Source: Eubacteriaceae bacterium
GTDB lineage: Bacteria; Bacillota; Clostridia; Eubacteriales; Eubacteriaceae
Length of the DNA stretch: 53,615 nucleotides
Assembly: GCA_030156895.1 (NCBI GenBank)
Contig: JASGLP010000015.1
Span: 1-53,615, forward strand
Direction: 5' to 3'
Part shown: piece by piece, positions 16,762-26,398 of the stretch
Numbering within the stretch: the first letter of the stretch is position 1
How the letters are laid out: every line of letters begins with the position of its first letter
Position numbers and translations under genes: made by a program
Notes under the pieces: model-generated
Databases searched by the model: none
What the model saw: only the letters and a program-made list of their open reading frames with translations
Told to the model about the DNA's origin: nothing

Positions 16762-18822
16762 CTAGCTTTCCAATTTCACCATACCAATTACCTGGATTTG
16801 GATATTTGTCTCAATTTCATTAAATGAAAGAACTGTGAGATCGCCCAGGAATTGTTCAATCAGCCGTTTAAAATAAATTCTGACAATCGGCGACGTTAAA
16901 ATAATCGACTGATCAATGAGTTCCTTGAGTTTATCCCGCTGCTCGGTAACCTTTTCCACAATGGTCTGGACTACCGATGGGTCAATGGCCAGGTAAGTGC
17001 CATGTTCATTTTTCTTGGCGGAATTAAGTATAATGTTCTCGATTTCCTGATCCAGGGCGATGACCTTGATGCTGTTGCCGTCAGTATATTTTCTGGTAAT
17101 GGTACGTTTAAGTTTTTGTCTGACATACTCCGTCAACATATCCGTGTCTTTGATGCTGATACCATGATCGCCGATGCTTTCCAGGATACTTTCCATATCT
17201 CTGATTGGAACCCCTTCATTGAGCAGGTTGATCAGAATTTTCTGGAAATCAGCGATGGAAACAATATTGGGAATAACATCAGCAACAATGGCCGGATTGG
17301 ATTTGGAAACATTTTCCAGCAGGGAATTGATATCCTGTCGGCTAAGCAGCTCGTGCATATGTTTTTTGATCACTTCTGATAGATGGGTAACGATGACCGA
17401 GAGAGCATCAATGACAGTATAACCATATACCTCTGCCATCTCTTTATCTTTTTCCGTGACCCATTTCCCCTTGATGCCATAGGCCGGTTCGATGGTTTCG
17501 ATCCCGTCAATGGGTTCACAATCACCACCGGGATCAAGAGCCAGGTAGTAGCCCACCAGTACATCACCCTTAGCAACTTCTTCGCCTTTTATTTTGATAA
17601 TATATTGATTGGGGTTAATTAAGCCATTATCACGCAATCGCACCGAAGGGATTACTACCCCCATATCCAGTGCATATTGTTTTCTGAATATGACGATACG
17701 ATCAATGAAAGAACTTGAGCTATTTTCGTCAACTAGCGGTAACAGCGAATAACCAAATTCCATTTCAATGGGCTCGACGCCAATAATATCATAGACATTA
17801 TCGATGTTGCGATAAAAATCAATCTCACTGCCTTCCTGCTCGACAAACTGAGTCAGCTCATCAGCTTCTTCAACGGCAACCTGTTGTTGTTGATTCCTAA
17901 TTAAAATAATTCCAAATACAACCAGCATGATCGCAATAATCAGGATCTGCAAAGCTGGTGCTCCGGGGATCAAAGAAAGACAAGCGATGGCAATTCCGGA
18001 AATGATTAAAACCACCGGCTGGGATAAAAGCTGTCGGGTGACTTCTATATTTAAATTATCTTCAGATGCGGCACGGGTAACAATCATCGAAGTACCCACA
18101 GAAATCATCAGCGCCGGTACCTGACTAACCAGACCATCCCCTACTGTCGCAATGGAATAAACCGATAAAACTTCACTAAAAGCCATACCACCCTGAATTA
18201 TACCAATGATGGTTCCAGCCACAAGGTTGATGACTGCAATAATAATTGAAGCAATGGCATCACCTTTAACAAATTTGGTTGCCCCATCCATGGCACCGTA
18301 GAATTCAGCTTCACGTTGAACATTTTTACGTCTTTCCCGAGCTTCAACCTCCGTAATGGTACCAGAACTTAAATCAGCATCAATGGCCATTTGCTTACCA
18401 GGCATAGCATCCAGAGTGAAACGAGCGGAAACTTCTGAAATTCTTTCCGCACCTTTGGTAATAACCACAAACTGGACGATGATGATAATCAGAAAGACAA
18501 TAAAGCCGACTATGGCATTACCACCCAAGACAAAGTTACCAAATGTGGCAATCACCGCACCGGCCGATCCGCCATTAGACAGAATCAGACGGGTTGAAGA
18601 AATATTTAAGGCTAATCGTAATAAAGTTGTGATTAGAAGTGCCGATGGAAAAATCTGAAAATCCAAAGGCCCATTTATAAACATGGTCGTCAGCAAGATA
18701 ATCAGTGATAGCGCCATATTCAAAATAAACATAAAATCAAGAAAAAATGGCGGTAAGGGTATAATGATAAGCGCTAATGTGACAACGACAAAGATGACAA
18801 CCAGATTCTGAACAATTCTCAT
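16762..18822 (-). CDS. flhA: Flagellar type III export gate protein FlhA
   Basis: Encodes 686 residues. The N-terminal half has about eight membrane helices with the FHIPEP-family region (DAMPGKQMAIDADL near 150, then RRKNVQREAEFYGAMDGATK). The C-terminal cytoplasmic domain (about 340-686) docks chaperone-substrate complexes. Its ATG overlaps the flhB stop by 4 bp. Unusually, the next gene is the sigma-28 gene; the flhF and flhG genes that commonly follow flhA are missing here. Confidence 0.98.
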   Translation of the reverse strand: MRIVQNLVVIFVVVTLALIIIPLPPFFLDFMFILNMALSLIILLTTMFINGPLDFQIFPSALLITTLLRLALNISSTRLILSNGGSAGAVIATFGNFVLGGNAIVGFIVFLIIIIVQFVVITKGAERISEVSARFTLDAMPGKQMAIDADLSSGTITEVEARERRKNVQREAEFYGAMDGATKFVKGDAIASIIIAVINLVAGTIIGIIQGGMAFSEVLSVYSIATVGDGLVSQVPALMISVGTSMIVTRAASEDNLNIEVTRQLLSQPVVLIISGIAIACLSLIPGAPALQILIIAIMLVVFGIILIRNQQQQVAVEEADELTQFVEQEGSEIDFYRNIDNVYDIIGVEPIEMEFGYSLLPLVDENSSSSFIDRIVIFRKQYALDMGVVIPSVRLRDNGLINPNQYIIKIKGEEVAKGDVLVGYYLALDPGGDCEPIDGIETIEPAYGIKGKWVTEKDKEMAEVYGYTVIDALSVIVTHLSEVIKKHMHELLSRQDINSLLENVSKSNPAIVADVIPNIVSIADFQKILINLLNEGVPIRDMESILESIGDHGISIKDTDMLTEYVRQKLKRTITRKYTDGNSIKVIALDQEIENIILNSAKKNEHGTYLAIDPSVVQTIVEKVTEQRDKLKELIDQSIILTSPIVRIYFKRLIEQFLGDLTVLSFNEIETNIQIQVIGMVKLES

Positions 18823-19889
18823 GAAATATCGAATTCCTTCTTTTTAGTATTATAAACCCAAGCCATCAGCTCAGCCACGATCTGGTACATTTCCGGAGGG
18901 ATATAGTCATTTACTTCAATGGTCTTGTAAAGCATTTGAGCTAAGGGCTTATCCTCCTTTATCAGTACATCATTGGCTTCACCTAATTCAATAATTTTTA
19001 GCGCCAGATAATCCTGTCCTTTTGCCAAAACCAGGGGGGCGGGATCCTTTTGGGCATCATATCGAATAGCCACCGCAAAATGGGTCGGGTTTCTGACAAT
19101 CACATCGGCCTGGGGCACCTGAGTCATCATTCTGGCCTGGCTCATCTGCCGCTGCTTCTGGCGAATCTTTCCCTTGATTTGGGGATCCCCTTCAATTTGT
19201 TTGTATTCGTCTTTTACTTCCTGCTTGGTCATTTTAAGCTTTTTCTCATAGTCATAGCGTTGATAAAAAAAGTCAGCAGCAGCAATGACGGCAAAAATCA
19301 TAGTGACCGTGTAAACCATGCTCATGACATTTTGTCTGAGAAAACGAATATTTTCATCCAAAGCAGTATTGAGCATATCAGGCGCAATTGTCATTATATC
19401 GATCACAGTCGAATAGATGATGACAATGATCAGGGTCACTTTTAAAATTGATTTAATCAATTCAACAATTGATCGCAGTGAGAATATTCGCTTGATTCCT
19501 GAGATTGGGTTTAGTTTATTAAATTTAAATCTAATCGCTTCCCCAGATATCAGAAATTTAGTCTGTACGCCACTCATTATAAAAGCCACCAGCATTAAAA
19601 TAGTGACAATCGGCAATGCCGTAATAAAAATGGCTATCACCAGCTCTTTCATGATGATAGAAAAAGAGGCAATTGTCAGAGTCTGCATGGTTTCCACCAT
19701 TTCTAGCTGGCCAATGTAAAACTCTTTGAGTTGAATGTAAATAAAAGTTACCAGCTGATTAACCAGGACAAAGCCAATCAGCAGAACAACGACACTGACA
19801 ACGTCCCGACTCTGATAGGTATTTCCTTTTTTGCGCTCGTCCCGGCGCTTCTTGGGGGTCGCCTTTTCGGTTTTTTCTGATTGTGCCAT
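18819..19889 (-). CDS. flhB: Flagellar export substrate-specificity switch protein FlhB
   Basis: Encodes 356 residues, with a Lys/Arg-rich cytoplasmic N-terminus (EKATPKKRRDERKKGN), four membrane helices and a C-terminal cytoplasmic domain. The NPTH autocleavage site is intact (VIVRNPTHFAVAIRY, near residue 268). FlhB switches export from rod/hook to filament proteins together with FliK, encoded at the head of this operon. It lies between fliR (15 bp) and flhA (4-bp overlap). Confidence 0.98.
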   Translation of the reverse strand: MAQSEKTEKATPKKRRDERKKGNTYQSRDVVSVVVLLIGFVLVNQLVTFIYIQLKEFYIGQLEMVETMQTLTIASFSIIMKELVIAIFITALPIVTILMLVAFIMSGVQTKFLISGEAIRFKFNKLNPISGIKRIFSLRSIVELIKSILKVTLIIVIIYSTVIDIMTIAPDMLNTALDENIRFLRQNVMSMVYTVTMIFAVIAAADFFYQRYDYEKKLKMTKQEVKDEYKQIEGDPQIKGKIRQKQRQMSQARMMTQVPQADVIVRNPTHFAVAIRYDAQKDPAPLVLAKGQDYLALKIIELGEANDVLIKEDKPLAQMLYKTIEVNDYIPPEMYQIVAELMAWVYNTKKKEFDIS

Positions 19890-19904
19890 ATCATTCTCCG
19901 CTAA

Positions 19905-20672
19905 TTATGAAAACAGGGTCAGCGCCTGGCTTATTTTTTCCATCATCAGGCTGTTCATTTTAAGCATGTAATCTCCGATAGAGGGAATGATCGTAATTAT
20001 TACAATCACACCCACAATGATTTTCACCTGTAGATTAACAACGAAAACGTTAATGTTCGGAACCAGCCGCATGAGTATTCCCACCGCGAACTCAACAATC
20101 AGTTCGGTAATTATTAGAGGGATGGCCAACTGAATCGCGTATAAAAAAATTGAGGTCATCAATTCGATAATAAACACCCCAACTTGACCAGTGATTACAC
20201 TTGTTCCAACTGGAGCGATCTGGAAAGACTGAACCATCACATTAATTAAGGCCAAATGGGTATTGGATACAAAAAACAGCATTGCATACATAGCCGTTAA
20301 CAGATTTCCTGTAACAGTCGCATTGATATTAGTTGAAGGATCATACATGGAAGCCATACTCAAACCAATTTGCATATCTATCATTTGACCGGTAATCTGG
20401 AAAACACTTAAAAACATTTGGGTAATAAAACCTATTACAAAGCCGATGGCGAAGCCCTGGAGCAGCATCATTATATATTCGACAGTGGTTAAATCCATTA
20501 CGTTGATATCGCCCATATAGTTGATGGCAAATAGGGAAATGGCCATTGCAAAACCAAATTGAATAACATAGGGAACGCTTTTCCGACCCAGAATCGGATT
20601 AAAAATGATCATACCGGTTATTCTTGACCCGGCCAATAAAAATAGAAAAATCTGATTTAAGCTAATATCCAT
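19905..20672 (-). CDS. fliR: Flagellar export gate protein FliR
   Basis: Encodes 255 residues, almost entirely hydrophobic, with six or so predicted membrane helices. Motifs AGSRITGMI and GFAIGFVIGFITQMFLSVFQ fit the FliR family. It forms the export gate with FliP and FliQ inside the basal body. It lies 6 bp after fliQ and 15 bp before flhB. Confidence 0.96.
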   Translation of the reverse strand: MDISLNQIFLFLLAGSRITGMIIFNPILGRKSVPYVIQFGFAMAISLFAINYMGDINVMDLTTVEYIMMLLQGFAIGFVIGFITQMFLSVFQITGQMIDMQIGLSMASMYDPSTNINATVTGNLLTAMYAMLFFVSNTHLALINVMVQSFQIAPVGTSVITGQVGVFIIELMTSIFLYAIQLAIPLIITELIVEFAVGILMRLVPNINVFVVNLQVKIIVGVIVIITIIPSIGDYMLKMNSLMMEKISQALTLFS

Positions 20673-20678
20673 AACTTC

Positions 20679-20945
20679 TTAAATCTGGGTTGCAATCAAT
20701 TCAAAAATTCTCAGCGTAAAATCGCTCATCTGCTGCATCATCCATCCTCCGAATAAAATCAGCATCAGTCCCATGACAATCAACTTCGGAACAAAGGTCA
20801 TTGTCTGTTCATTAATCGATGTCGCCGCCTGAATGATTGAAATAACCAGACCAACCGCCATCCCCACTAATAAGATCGGTGCTGCAACCTTTAATCCGGT
20901 CATCACCGCATCACGAAATACTTCCATTAATTGACCAGTTCCCAT
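20679..20945 (-). CDS. fliQ: Flagellar export gate protein FliQ
   Basis: Encodes 88 residues with two hydrophobic hairpin helices. The family stretch GLVISIIQAATSINEQTMTF is intact. Export-gate subunit; normal length. Sits between fliP (14 bp) and fliR (6 bp). Confidence 0.96.
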   Translation of the reverse strand: MGTGQLMEVFRDAVMTGLKVAAPILLVGMAVGLVISIIQAATSINEQTMTFVPKLIVMGLMLILFGGWMMQQMSDFTLRIFELIATQI

Positions 20946-20959
20946 CGTCTCTCCAATCT

Positions 20960-21727
20960 CTAATTATATGTCATGACCAGTGTTCGAATTAACAGCCCCC
21001 AACCATCGACCACCACAAAGAGCATCACCTTAAAGGGCAATGAAATCATAACTGGTGGCAGCATCATCATCCCCATTGACATGAGGACACTTGCAACAAT
21101 CATATCAATGATCATAAAGGGGATATAGATGAGAAATCCAATCAGAAATGCGCGTTTAAGTTCACTGATAATAAAAGCTGGAATGACAACCGTCATGGGT
21201 AAATCCATACCGCTTAAAGTTTGAGCATTTTCATCGCTTGACAGGCTGAGGAATAGATTTACATCCTCCGATGTCGTCTGTTTCAACATCCACTCTTTCA
21301 TCGGATCTGAAGCCAATGTGAGGAAGGTCTGCGTATCGACGGTTCCGGCACTATAGGGTTGCAAAGCGACCTCATTTATCTGACTGAAAACCGGTGACAT
21401 GATAAAAAGTGTCGTTGCCAGTGCTAAGCCGACTAGAATCTGATTAGGCGGCGTCTGTTGCAGACCAAGTGCGTTTCTCAAAAAAGACAGAACAATGATG
21501 ATCCGTCCAAAGCAGGTCATCATTAAAAGAATCGATGGAATAACAGCGATCAGGGTCATCAGAATAACAATTCTGATAGAATCAGACCCTTCACCAGCTA
21601 ACATATCTGAAATTGTAGTCGCATGCACCTGTCCGCTTGACAAGATGAAAATTAAGCATATTACTGGCAGTATTTTAATCAGATGGTTTTTGATTGTTAG
21701 ACTCGACTCTGCTGTTCGTTTATCCAT
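20960..21727 (-). CDS. fliP: Flagellar export gate protein FliP
   Basis: Encodes 255 residues, with an N-terminal signal-like hydrophobic segment (about 17-36) and four further membrane helices. Family signatures: FGRIIIVLSFLRNALGLQQT, PPNQILVGLALATTLFIM and PFKVMLFVVVDGWGLL. Core export-gate subunit. It begins 2 bp after the fliO stop. Confidence 0.97.
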   Translation of the reverse strand: MDKRTAESSLTIKNHLIKILPVICLIFILSSGQVHATTISDMLAGEGSDSIRIVILMTLIAVIPSILLMMTCFGRIIIVLSFLRNALGLQQTPPNQILVGLALATTLFIMSPVFSQINEVALQPYSAGTVDTQTFLTLASDPMKEWMLKQTTSEDVNLFLSLSSDENAQTLSGMDLPMTVVIPAFIISELKRAFLIGFLIYIPFMIIDMIVASVLMSMGMMMLPPVMISLPFKVMLFVVVDGWGLLIRTLVMTYN

Positions 21728-21729
21728 AC

Positions 21730-22071
21730 TTATTGATCCTTATTTTTAATTGATTTTAAAATACTGGCAAAATTTTCTTTGCTTAGCTCTTTTCTTTGTG
21801 GAATTTCTAACGCTGTTTCCAATTCTTTAATCAGTGAAATATTCTGTTCACTAATCCCCAACAGTAATTGCTGCCCTTCAATATCAACAATCACCAGTGA
21901 ACTGGATTTGCTGACAATCACGCGTTCAATTACTTTTATATGATTGCCGCCTGTGATATTTCCAGCTGCCCTTGAAACGCGTCTGGCGTACCAATGACTA
22001 CCATAATAAGTTAAAATCAGGACACCAATGGTTCCAAACAGTGCCAGTACAACCGAAAACACGTCATTCAC
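21730..22071 (-). CDS. fliO: Flagellar biosynthetic protein FliO
   Basis: Encodes 113 residues: one N-terminal membrane helix (about 5-24), then a small beta-rich cytoplasmic domain (HIKVIERVIVSKSSSLVIVD). FliO helps assemble the FliP ring. Conservation is weak in this family, but the position between cheY and fliP is diagnostic. Also called FliZ in Bacillus. Confidence 0.9.
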   Translation of the reverse strand: MNDVFSVVLALFGTIGVLILTYYGSHWYARRVSRAAGNITGGNHIKVIERVIVSKSSSLVIVDIEGQQLLLGISEQNISLIKELETALEIPQRKELSKENFASILKSIKNKDQ

Positions 22072-22080
22072 TTAGCTTTC

Positions 22081-22446
22081 CTATGCTTTCCCAAGGGCAC
22101 TATTGACGGTCTGTAACAGACGGTCAGCTTTAAAAGGCTTTACAATAAAATCGAGGGCTCCATTTTTAATCGCTTCAACGACCATGCCCTCCTGCCCCAT
22201 TGCTGAACACATCACAACTTTTGCCTGGGGATTGTATCCTTTAATTGCCTGTAGTGCCTGAATGCCATCCATGATCGGCATGGTAATATCCAACAATACC
22301 AGATCAGGGGAATTCTCTTTATAGGCAGCCAAAGCCAATTCGCCATTTTCTGCCTCTATAAAATCTGAATACCCTCCTTTTTTCAAGCTGTCTTTGATCA
22401 TCATTCGCATAAATGCTGCATCATCAACGATTAAAATCTTATCCAT
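22081..22446 (-). CDS. cheY: Chemotaxis response regulator CheY
   Basis: A single receiver domain of 121 residues. Acidic pair Asp8-Asp9, phospho-acceptor Asp53 (LLDITMPIMDG), the switch Thr/Ser (CSAMG) and Lys in DFIVKPF are all present. CheY-P binds the switch protein FliM/FliY to change rotation. It sits next to fliY, whose product removes the phosphate. Confidence 0.97.
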   Translation of the reverse strand: MDKILIVDDAAFMRMMIKDSLKKGGYSDFIEAENGELALAAYKENSPDLVLLDITMPIMDGIQALQAIKGYNPQAKVVMCSAMGQEGMVVEAIKNGALDFIVKPFKADRLLQTVNSALGKA

Positions 22447-22472
22447 GTTTGTCTTCCTTTCCGAAATTCCTA

Positions 22473-23693
22473 TTAATTTTTGTTGTTTAATTCTTCTTTA
22501 GTTTTTATAATCTCAGTGATTTTCACACTGTAGTTACCATCAACAACGACAACATCTCCTCTGGCAATCAGACGACCATTTGCAATAACATCAACCTGGT
22601 CACCAGCCTGACGATCTAGCTCAACGATATTTCCCAAAGTTAATTCAGCAATATCCTTGATTTTTTTCTGGGTTCTGCCCAGCTCCACACTGATCTGAAT
22701 CGGTACTGACATAATCAGATCGAGGTTATCCGCCGAGACCATATTAGCCTGGTCAGGTGGCGCATCAAATGAACGATAATTATAATTACTGACTTCTACC
22801 GGTTGCTGATGGGACACCACATTTTCTGAAGGATGTGGTGGTTTTTGCCCATAAGGCTGCTGATACTGTCCCGGTGGCATTTGCCCATAGGGCTGCTGAT
22901 ACTGTCCCGGCGGTGCCTGACCATAAGGCTGCTGATAATTTGGATCATATCCTTGAGGCGGCTGCTGTTGGGGGTAACCCTGGGGTGGTGGCTGTTGTGA
23001 CACAGCTTGCTGCACCTCTGCTTGTGTTTGTGCATGAGCTTGCGGTTGAGCAGGTATTTCGACAGGTGGCGCTTCTTCCTCATCAACGCCACTTGCACCC
23101 ATGGACATGGCCACAATTTCTTTGGCTAAATTTGGTTCCATGGCACTGATAAATTCACTGTCAACTAAATCTTCGATAATCAGATGAAATTTGATACTGA
23201 CAAGACTTTCACCTTTTAAAGCAAATAGTTCACGGACACTCGTTTTGCTGGTGGTATCCAGCATGGTCGGTGGTGAAATATTGACAACTTTGCCCAAAAA
23301 TGAAGCCAACGCCCCTGCTGCCGATCCCATCATCTGGTTCATGATTTCGCCGATAGCACTTTTACTGATTTCATCGAATTCCATCTCATCGCCCGGCTCC
23401 ATGCCGAACAACTGAGACAGTATTTTTTTCATGTCGTCTTCCTTTAAAAGCAAGACATTGGAACCATCAATTCCCTCAACATAGTTAATTAATACCCCAA
23501 TTACGGGTTCTAAATAAGTAAATTCAAATTCTTCTACATCAACGGTTTCAATCCTCGGGGTGGTAATGTTCACCTTTGTACCGAGTATGGTCGACATGGC
23601 CGTGGCCGCTGAGCCCATACTGATGTTCATTACCTCTCCGATTACATCAACTTCCATATCCGTTAATTTCTCGGCACTAGCTGTTGTTGTCAT
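22473..23693 (-). CDS. fliY: Flagellar motor switch phosphatase FliY (CheC-like plus FliN domain)
   Basis: Encodes 406 residues. The N-terminal CheC-type phosphatase domain (about 10-200) has two E-x-x-N sites (GEVMNISMGS and GEIMNQMMGS). A long Pro/Gln/Tyr-rich linker (about 210-300) follows. The C-terminal FliN domain (about 325-400; VPIQISVELGRTQKKI) assembles into the C-ring. It dephosphorylates CheY-P at the motor. The ATG overlaps the fliM stop by 4 bp. The linker contains near-perfect 12-residue repeats. Confidence 0.97.
   Translation of the reverse strand: MTTTASAEKLTDMEVDVIGEVMNISMGSAATAMSTILGTKVNITTPRIETVDVEEFEFTYLEPVIGVLINYVEGIDGSNVLLLKEDDMKKILSQLFGMEPGDEMEFDEISKSAIGEIMNQMMGSAAGALASFLGKVVNISPPTMLDTTSKTSVRELFALKGESLVSIKFHLIIEDLVDSEFISAMEPNLAKEIVAMSMGASGVDEEEAPPVEIPAQPQAHAQTQAEVQQAVSQQPPPQGYPQQQPPQGYDPNYQQPYGQAPPGQYQQPYGQMPPGQYQQPYGQKPPHPSENVVSHQQPVEVSNYNYRSFDAPPDQANMVSADNLDLIMSVPIQISVELGRTQKKIKDIAELTLGNIVELDRQAGDQVDVIANGRLIARGDVVVVDGNYSVKITEIIKTKEELNNKN
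22846..22935 (-). repeat. In-frame 36-bp repeats in the fliY linker
   Basis: Two full 36-bp units (22846-22881, 22882-22917) and a half unit (22918-22935) encode the 12-residue repeat QQPYGQxPPGQY. The copies differ at only a few bases, suggesting recent expansion by slippage. Confidence 0.9.
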
Positions 23694-24712
23694 TCGATTG
23701 GCTCACTTCCTCTCTTTAAAATCTCTCTGATGGCTATCGCCTTTTTCTTTTTACTATGTCCCATATCGCCTTTAAACCAGACTTCATCATTGACAACCAA
23801 ATCTACCATTGAATCCACCGGCTTATTAAGGGTGATAATATCTCCCACTTCAAGCTCCAGAATATCCTGGGACATAACCCCCACTTCACCCAAAACCCCG
23901 CGGATTTCGAGAGTGGTTTTTCTGATTTCATCAATAATATTTTTACGTCGTTTTTCTTCCGCGACCTGGTCTCCGCGTTTTTGACTCCTTTTCTTTAAAG
24001 CTTCTCTTTTCTTGAACATCATATCCAGTGTTCCAGCTGGAATACAAATGTTGATTTTCCCTATTGTTTCATTAACCTTAATGTTTAAGACAATAATAAC
24101 CACATTATCATCCGTACCAATCCCTTGAAGAATTCGTGAGTTGGTTTCTATTTTTATCAGTCTGGGAGAAATCTCCAGATAGTCAAACCAGGCATTTTTC
24201 ATTAGATTTATCATGCCCTTTAAAAAATGTTCCAATACCCCTACTTCTATTTCGGTAAACTCCCGGTCTTCTTCAAGGGGAGCTCCTGTACCGCCAAGCA
24301 GGCGATCAAAGCTGGCAAAGCCAATTTCTTTGGATACATCCATTATTACCATGTCCTCTTCCGAATCACTGTCCTCAACCTGGAAATCAATCAGTCCCAT
24401 TAAAACTGAGTCGGGTAAAGCATTATTAAATTCATAATACTGCTGTTCTTCCACTTCAATAATTTCGACTAGACTGTAAATTTGCAGGACTCCGGTCATA
24501 TGCGAAGATAAAAGACGAGCGTAGGTTTCATAGATACTAAACAGATGTTTTAACTGTTCACGGGTGAAAAGCTTGGGTCTTCGAAAATCATAATCTTTAA
24601 TTTTTTTTCCGGATGCCGAGTCATTCTCAACAGTCCCATCCACATCACCACCACCGCCCACCAGGCTGCTTAATAGACTATCAATTTGACTTTGTGATAA
24701 GATTTCTGCCAT
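23690..24712 (-). CDS. fliM: Flagellar motor switch protein FliM
   Basis: Encodes 340 residues. The N-terminal CheY-P-binding peptide is EILSQSQIDSLLSSL. The central CheC-like domain contains LLGGTGAPLEEDREFTEIE. The C-terminal FliN-like domain (about 255-335; LGEVGVMSQDILELEVGDII) completes it. C-ring component controlling rotation direction. It follows motB by 12 bp; fliL, which usually lies between motB and fliM, is missing. Confidence 0.97.
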   Translation of the reverse strand: MAEILSQSQIDSLLSSLVGGGGDVDGTVENDSASGKKIKDYDFRRPKLFTREQLKHLFSIYETYARLLSSHMTGVLQIYSLVEIIEVEEQQYYEFNNALPDSVLMGLIDFQVEDSDSEEDMVIMDVSKEIGFASFDRLLGGTGAPLEEDREFTEIEVGVLEHFLKGMINLMKNAWFDYLEISPRLIKIETNSRILQGIGTDDNVVIIVLNIKVNETIGKINICIPAGTLDMMFKKREALKKRSQKRGDQVAEEKRRKNIIDEIRKTTLEIRGVLGEVGVMSQDILELEVGDIITLNKPVDSMVDLVVNDEVWFKGDMGHSKKKKAIAIREILKRGSEPIE

Positions 24713-24724
24713 AATTTATTCCTG

Positions 24725-25489
24725 TTACTGTCCTTCCTGTGTCGTTTCGGTGGTTGCATCTGAACTGGATGAATTAGCAATGGTCTGGAAATCCTGAATC
24801 AGATCCTGATCTTGAGAAATAATAATTTCAACCCGTCGATTTTGAGCCCGTCCTTCTTCGGTATCATTGCTGGCAATGGGATGATACTGCCCATAACCAA
24901 CTGCCAAAAGTTTTGATGGATCGCTCACGTAGCCGGCCTCCAAAAATTTGAGCACCGTATTGGCACGATCCGTTGACAGGTCGCGATCACTGATTGGCGA
25001 ATCGGCAACAGCTGTATGCCCATCAACCCGAATGGCTTTGATGCGATCCTGCACATCACGTATTGCCGTTCCAATATCCATCATTAACTGCCGACCTTGG
25101 GCTGTCAGGACTGCTGAATCCGGGTTGAAAAACATCGATGACATAAACTGAATCCCAACAACATTTTCCCCCTGTGAGACCTGAACCTGATCCTGAAGAC
25201 CTCTGCTTTCAACATACTGCGTTAAATACTGGTACAACTCCTCTAGATCCAATACTTCCTGATCTGTTGCGGTGTCACTAACGGCTGTATCCGTGGCTGA
25301 TCCTGTCGGATCCTGAATGGCTGTCGGGTTAAACATCTCCACCAGTAATTCGTATTTTGCCGCATCAATGGTCGACATCGAAAAAAGAAGCACAAAGAAT
25401 ACAAGAATCAGGGTAATCATATCCGCATAGGTATTCAACCATGCATCTTTATTAGGGCCCTTACTGCCGCCCTTTTTTCTTCTTCCCAT
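24725..25489 (-). CDS. motB: Flagellar stator protein MotB, sodium-type (MotS/PomB-like) membrane segment
   Basis: Encodes 254 residues. A short basic N-terminus is followed by one membrane helix with the ion-binding Asp23 (TYADMITLILVFFVLLFS). Then comes a plug/linker and a C-terminal OmpA-like peptidoglycan-binding domain (about 120-235; VDGHTAVADSP, DRANTVLKFLE, NRRVEIII). It anchors the stator to the cell wall. The membrane helix resembles the sodium-driven MotS type more than B. subtilis MotB. That the motor is sodium-driven is inference, though acetogens of this group do have sodium bioenergetics. motA lies 41 bp upstream. Confidence 0.95.
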   Translation of the reverse strand: MGRRKKGGSKGPNKDAWLNTYADMITLILVFFVLLFSMSTIDAAKYELLVEMFNPTAIQDPTGSATDTAVSDTATDQEVLDLEELYQYLTQYVESRGLQDQVQVSQGENVVGIQFMSSMFFNPDSAVLTAQGRQLMMDIGTAIRDVQDRIKAIRVDGHTAVADSPISDRDLSTDRANTVLKFLEAGYVSDPSKLLAVGYGQYHPIASNDTEEGRAQNRRVEIIISQDQDLIQDFQTIANSSSSDATTETTQEGQ

Positions 25490-25530
25490 TTTTTATACCC
25501 CATATTTTTTAATATAAAATGAATACCGCA

Positions 25531-26358
25531 TTACTTCTTTTTCTTTTTCCTGGTTTTTTTGCCCTCGCCATCTTCACTTTTTTTCTGTTTGGAAGATTCA
25601 ACAAAATTCATCAGTTTTTCTTCGATATATTTGGGGTTCTCCCCTTCTTTAATCGAAACAACCCCTTCAATGATTAGTTCTTTGATTAAAATATCACGTT
25701 CCTGAGCAATTGCAACTTTGTTGGAAATAGGACTAAAGACAACATTGGCAAGCACTGAACCGTAAAAGGTTGTAATCAAAGCAACCGACATATCCTGTCC
25801 CAACTTTTCTGCGCCACCATCAAGGTTCATACTTTTTAGCATATTGATCAAACCAATCAGCGTACCAATCATCCCGAAAGCCGGGCCTAAGGCCGCTCCA
25901 AAATCATAGAGCTTCCTTTCCTCCTCGTTTCGCATCTCAATTAATTCCAGTTTCTGATCAAACCAGAGTCTAAGCTTATCCGGTTCAATAGCATCTACAA
26001 TTCGGAGTACAGATTCTCTTAGAAACTCATCCTCGATTTCTGCTGACTTGGCTTCCAGAGCCAGCAAGCCTTTTCGACGGGCTTCTTTAGAGAGTTCAAC
26101 GAGAATCTCAACATACTGCTGTGGATCAGTTTTATCCTTCATAAAAACCATTTTAAGATGCTTTGGGATATTGGTAAAGGCTTTAAAAGGAAAAGATGCC
26201 AAAAGTACCATAAAAGTACCACCAATCGTAATAAAGACACTTTGGGCATTCCAAAAATTTGCCAGGGCGCCAATATCAAATCCTTCCGATCCGACCGTTA
26301 TCCCAAAAAAGAGCGCCACAACAACCAACACATAACCAATAATTACTGTAATTTCCAT
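25531..26358 (-). CDS. motA: Flagellar stator protein MotA
   Basis: Encodes 275 residues with four membrane helices (about 5-25, 33-55, 150-175, 185-210) and a cytoplasmic loop that contacts FliG. Family motifs: FGMIGTLIGLINMLK and GSVLANVVFSPISNK. The C-terminus is a long Lys/Glu-rich tail (about 255-275) not needed in most MotA proteins. Upstream partner of motB. Confidence 0.96.
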   Translation of the reverse strand: MEITVIIGYVLVVVALFFGITVGSEGFDIGALANFWNAQSVFITIGGTFMVLLASFPFKAFTNIPKHLKMVFMKDKTDPQQYVEILVELSKEARRKGLLALEAKSAEIEDEFLRESVLRIVDAIEPDKLRLWFDQKLELIEMRNEEERKLYDFGAALGPAFGMIGTLIGLINMLKSMNLDGGAEKLGQDMSVALITTFYGSVLANVVFSPISNKVAIAQERDILIKELIIEGVVSIKEGENPKYIEEKLMNFVESSKQKKSEDGEGKKTRKKKKK

Positions 26359-26398
26359 TCTTACTTCTCTCTCCTGTGAGAATTTGTCATACTACAAA

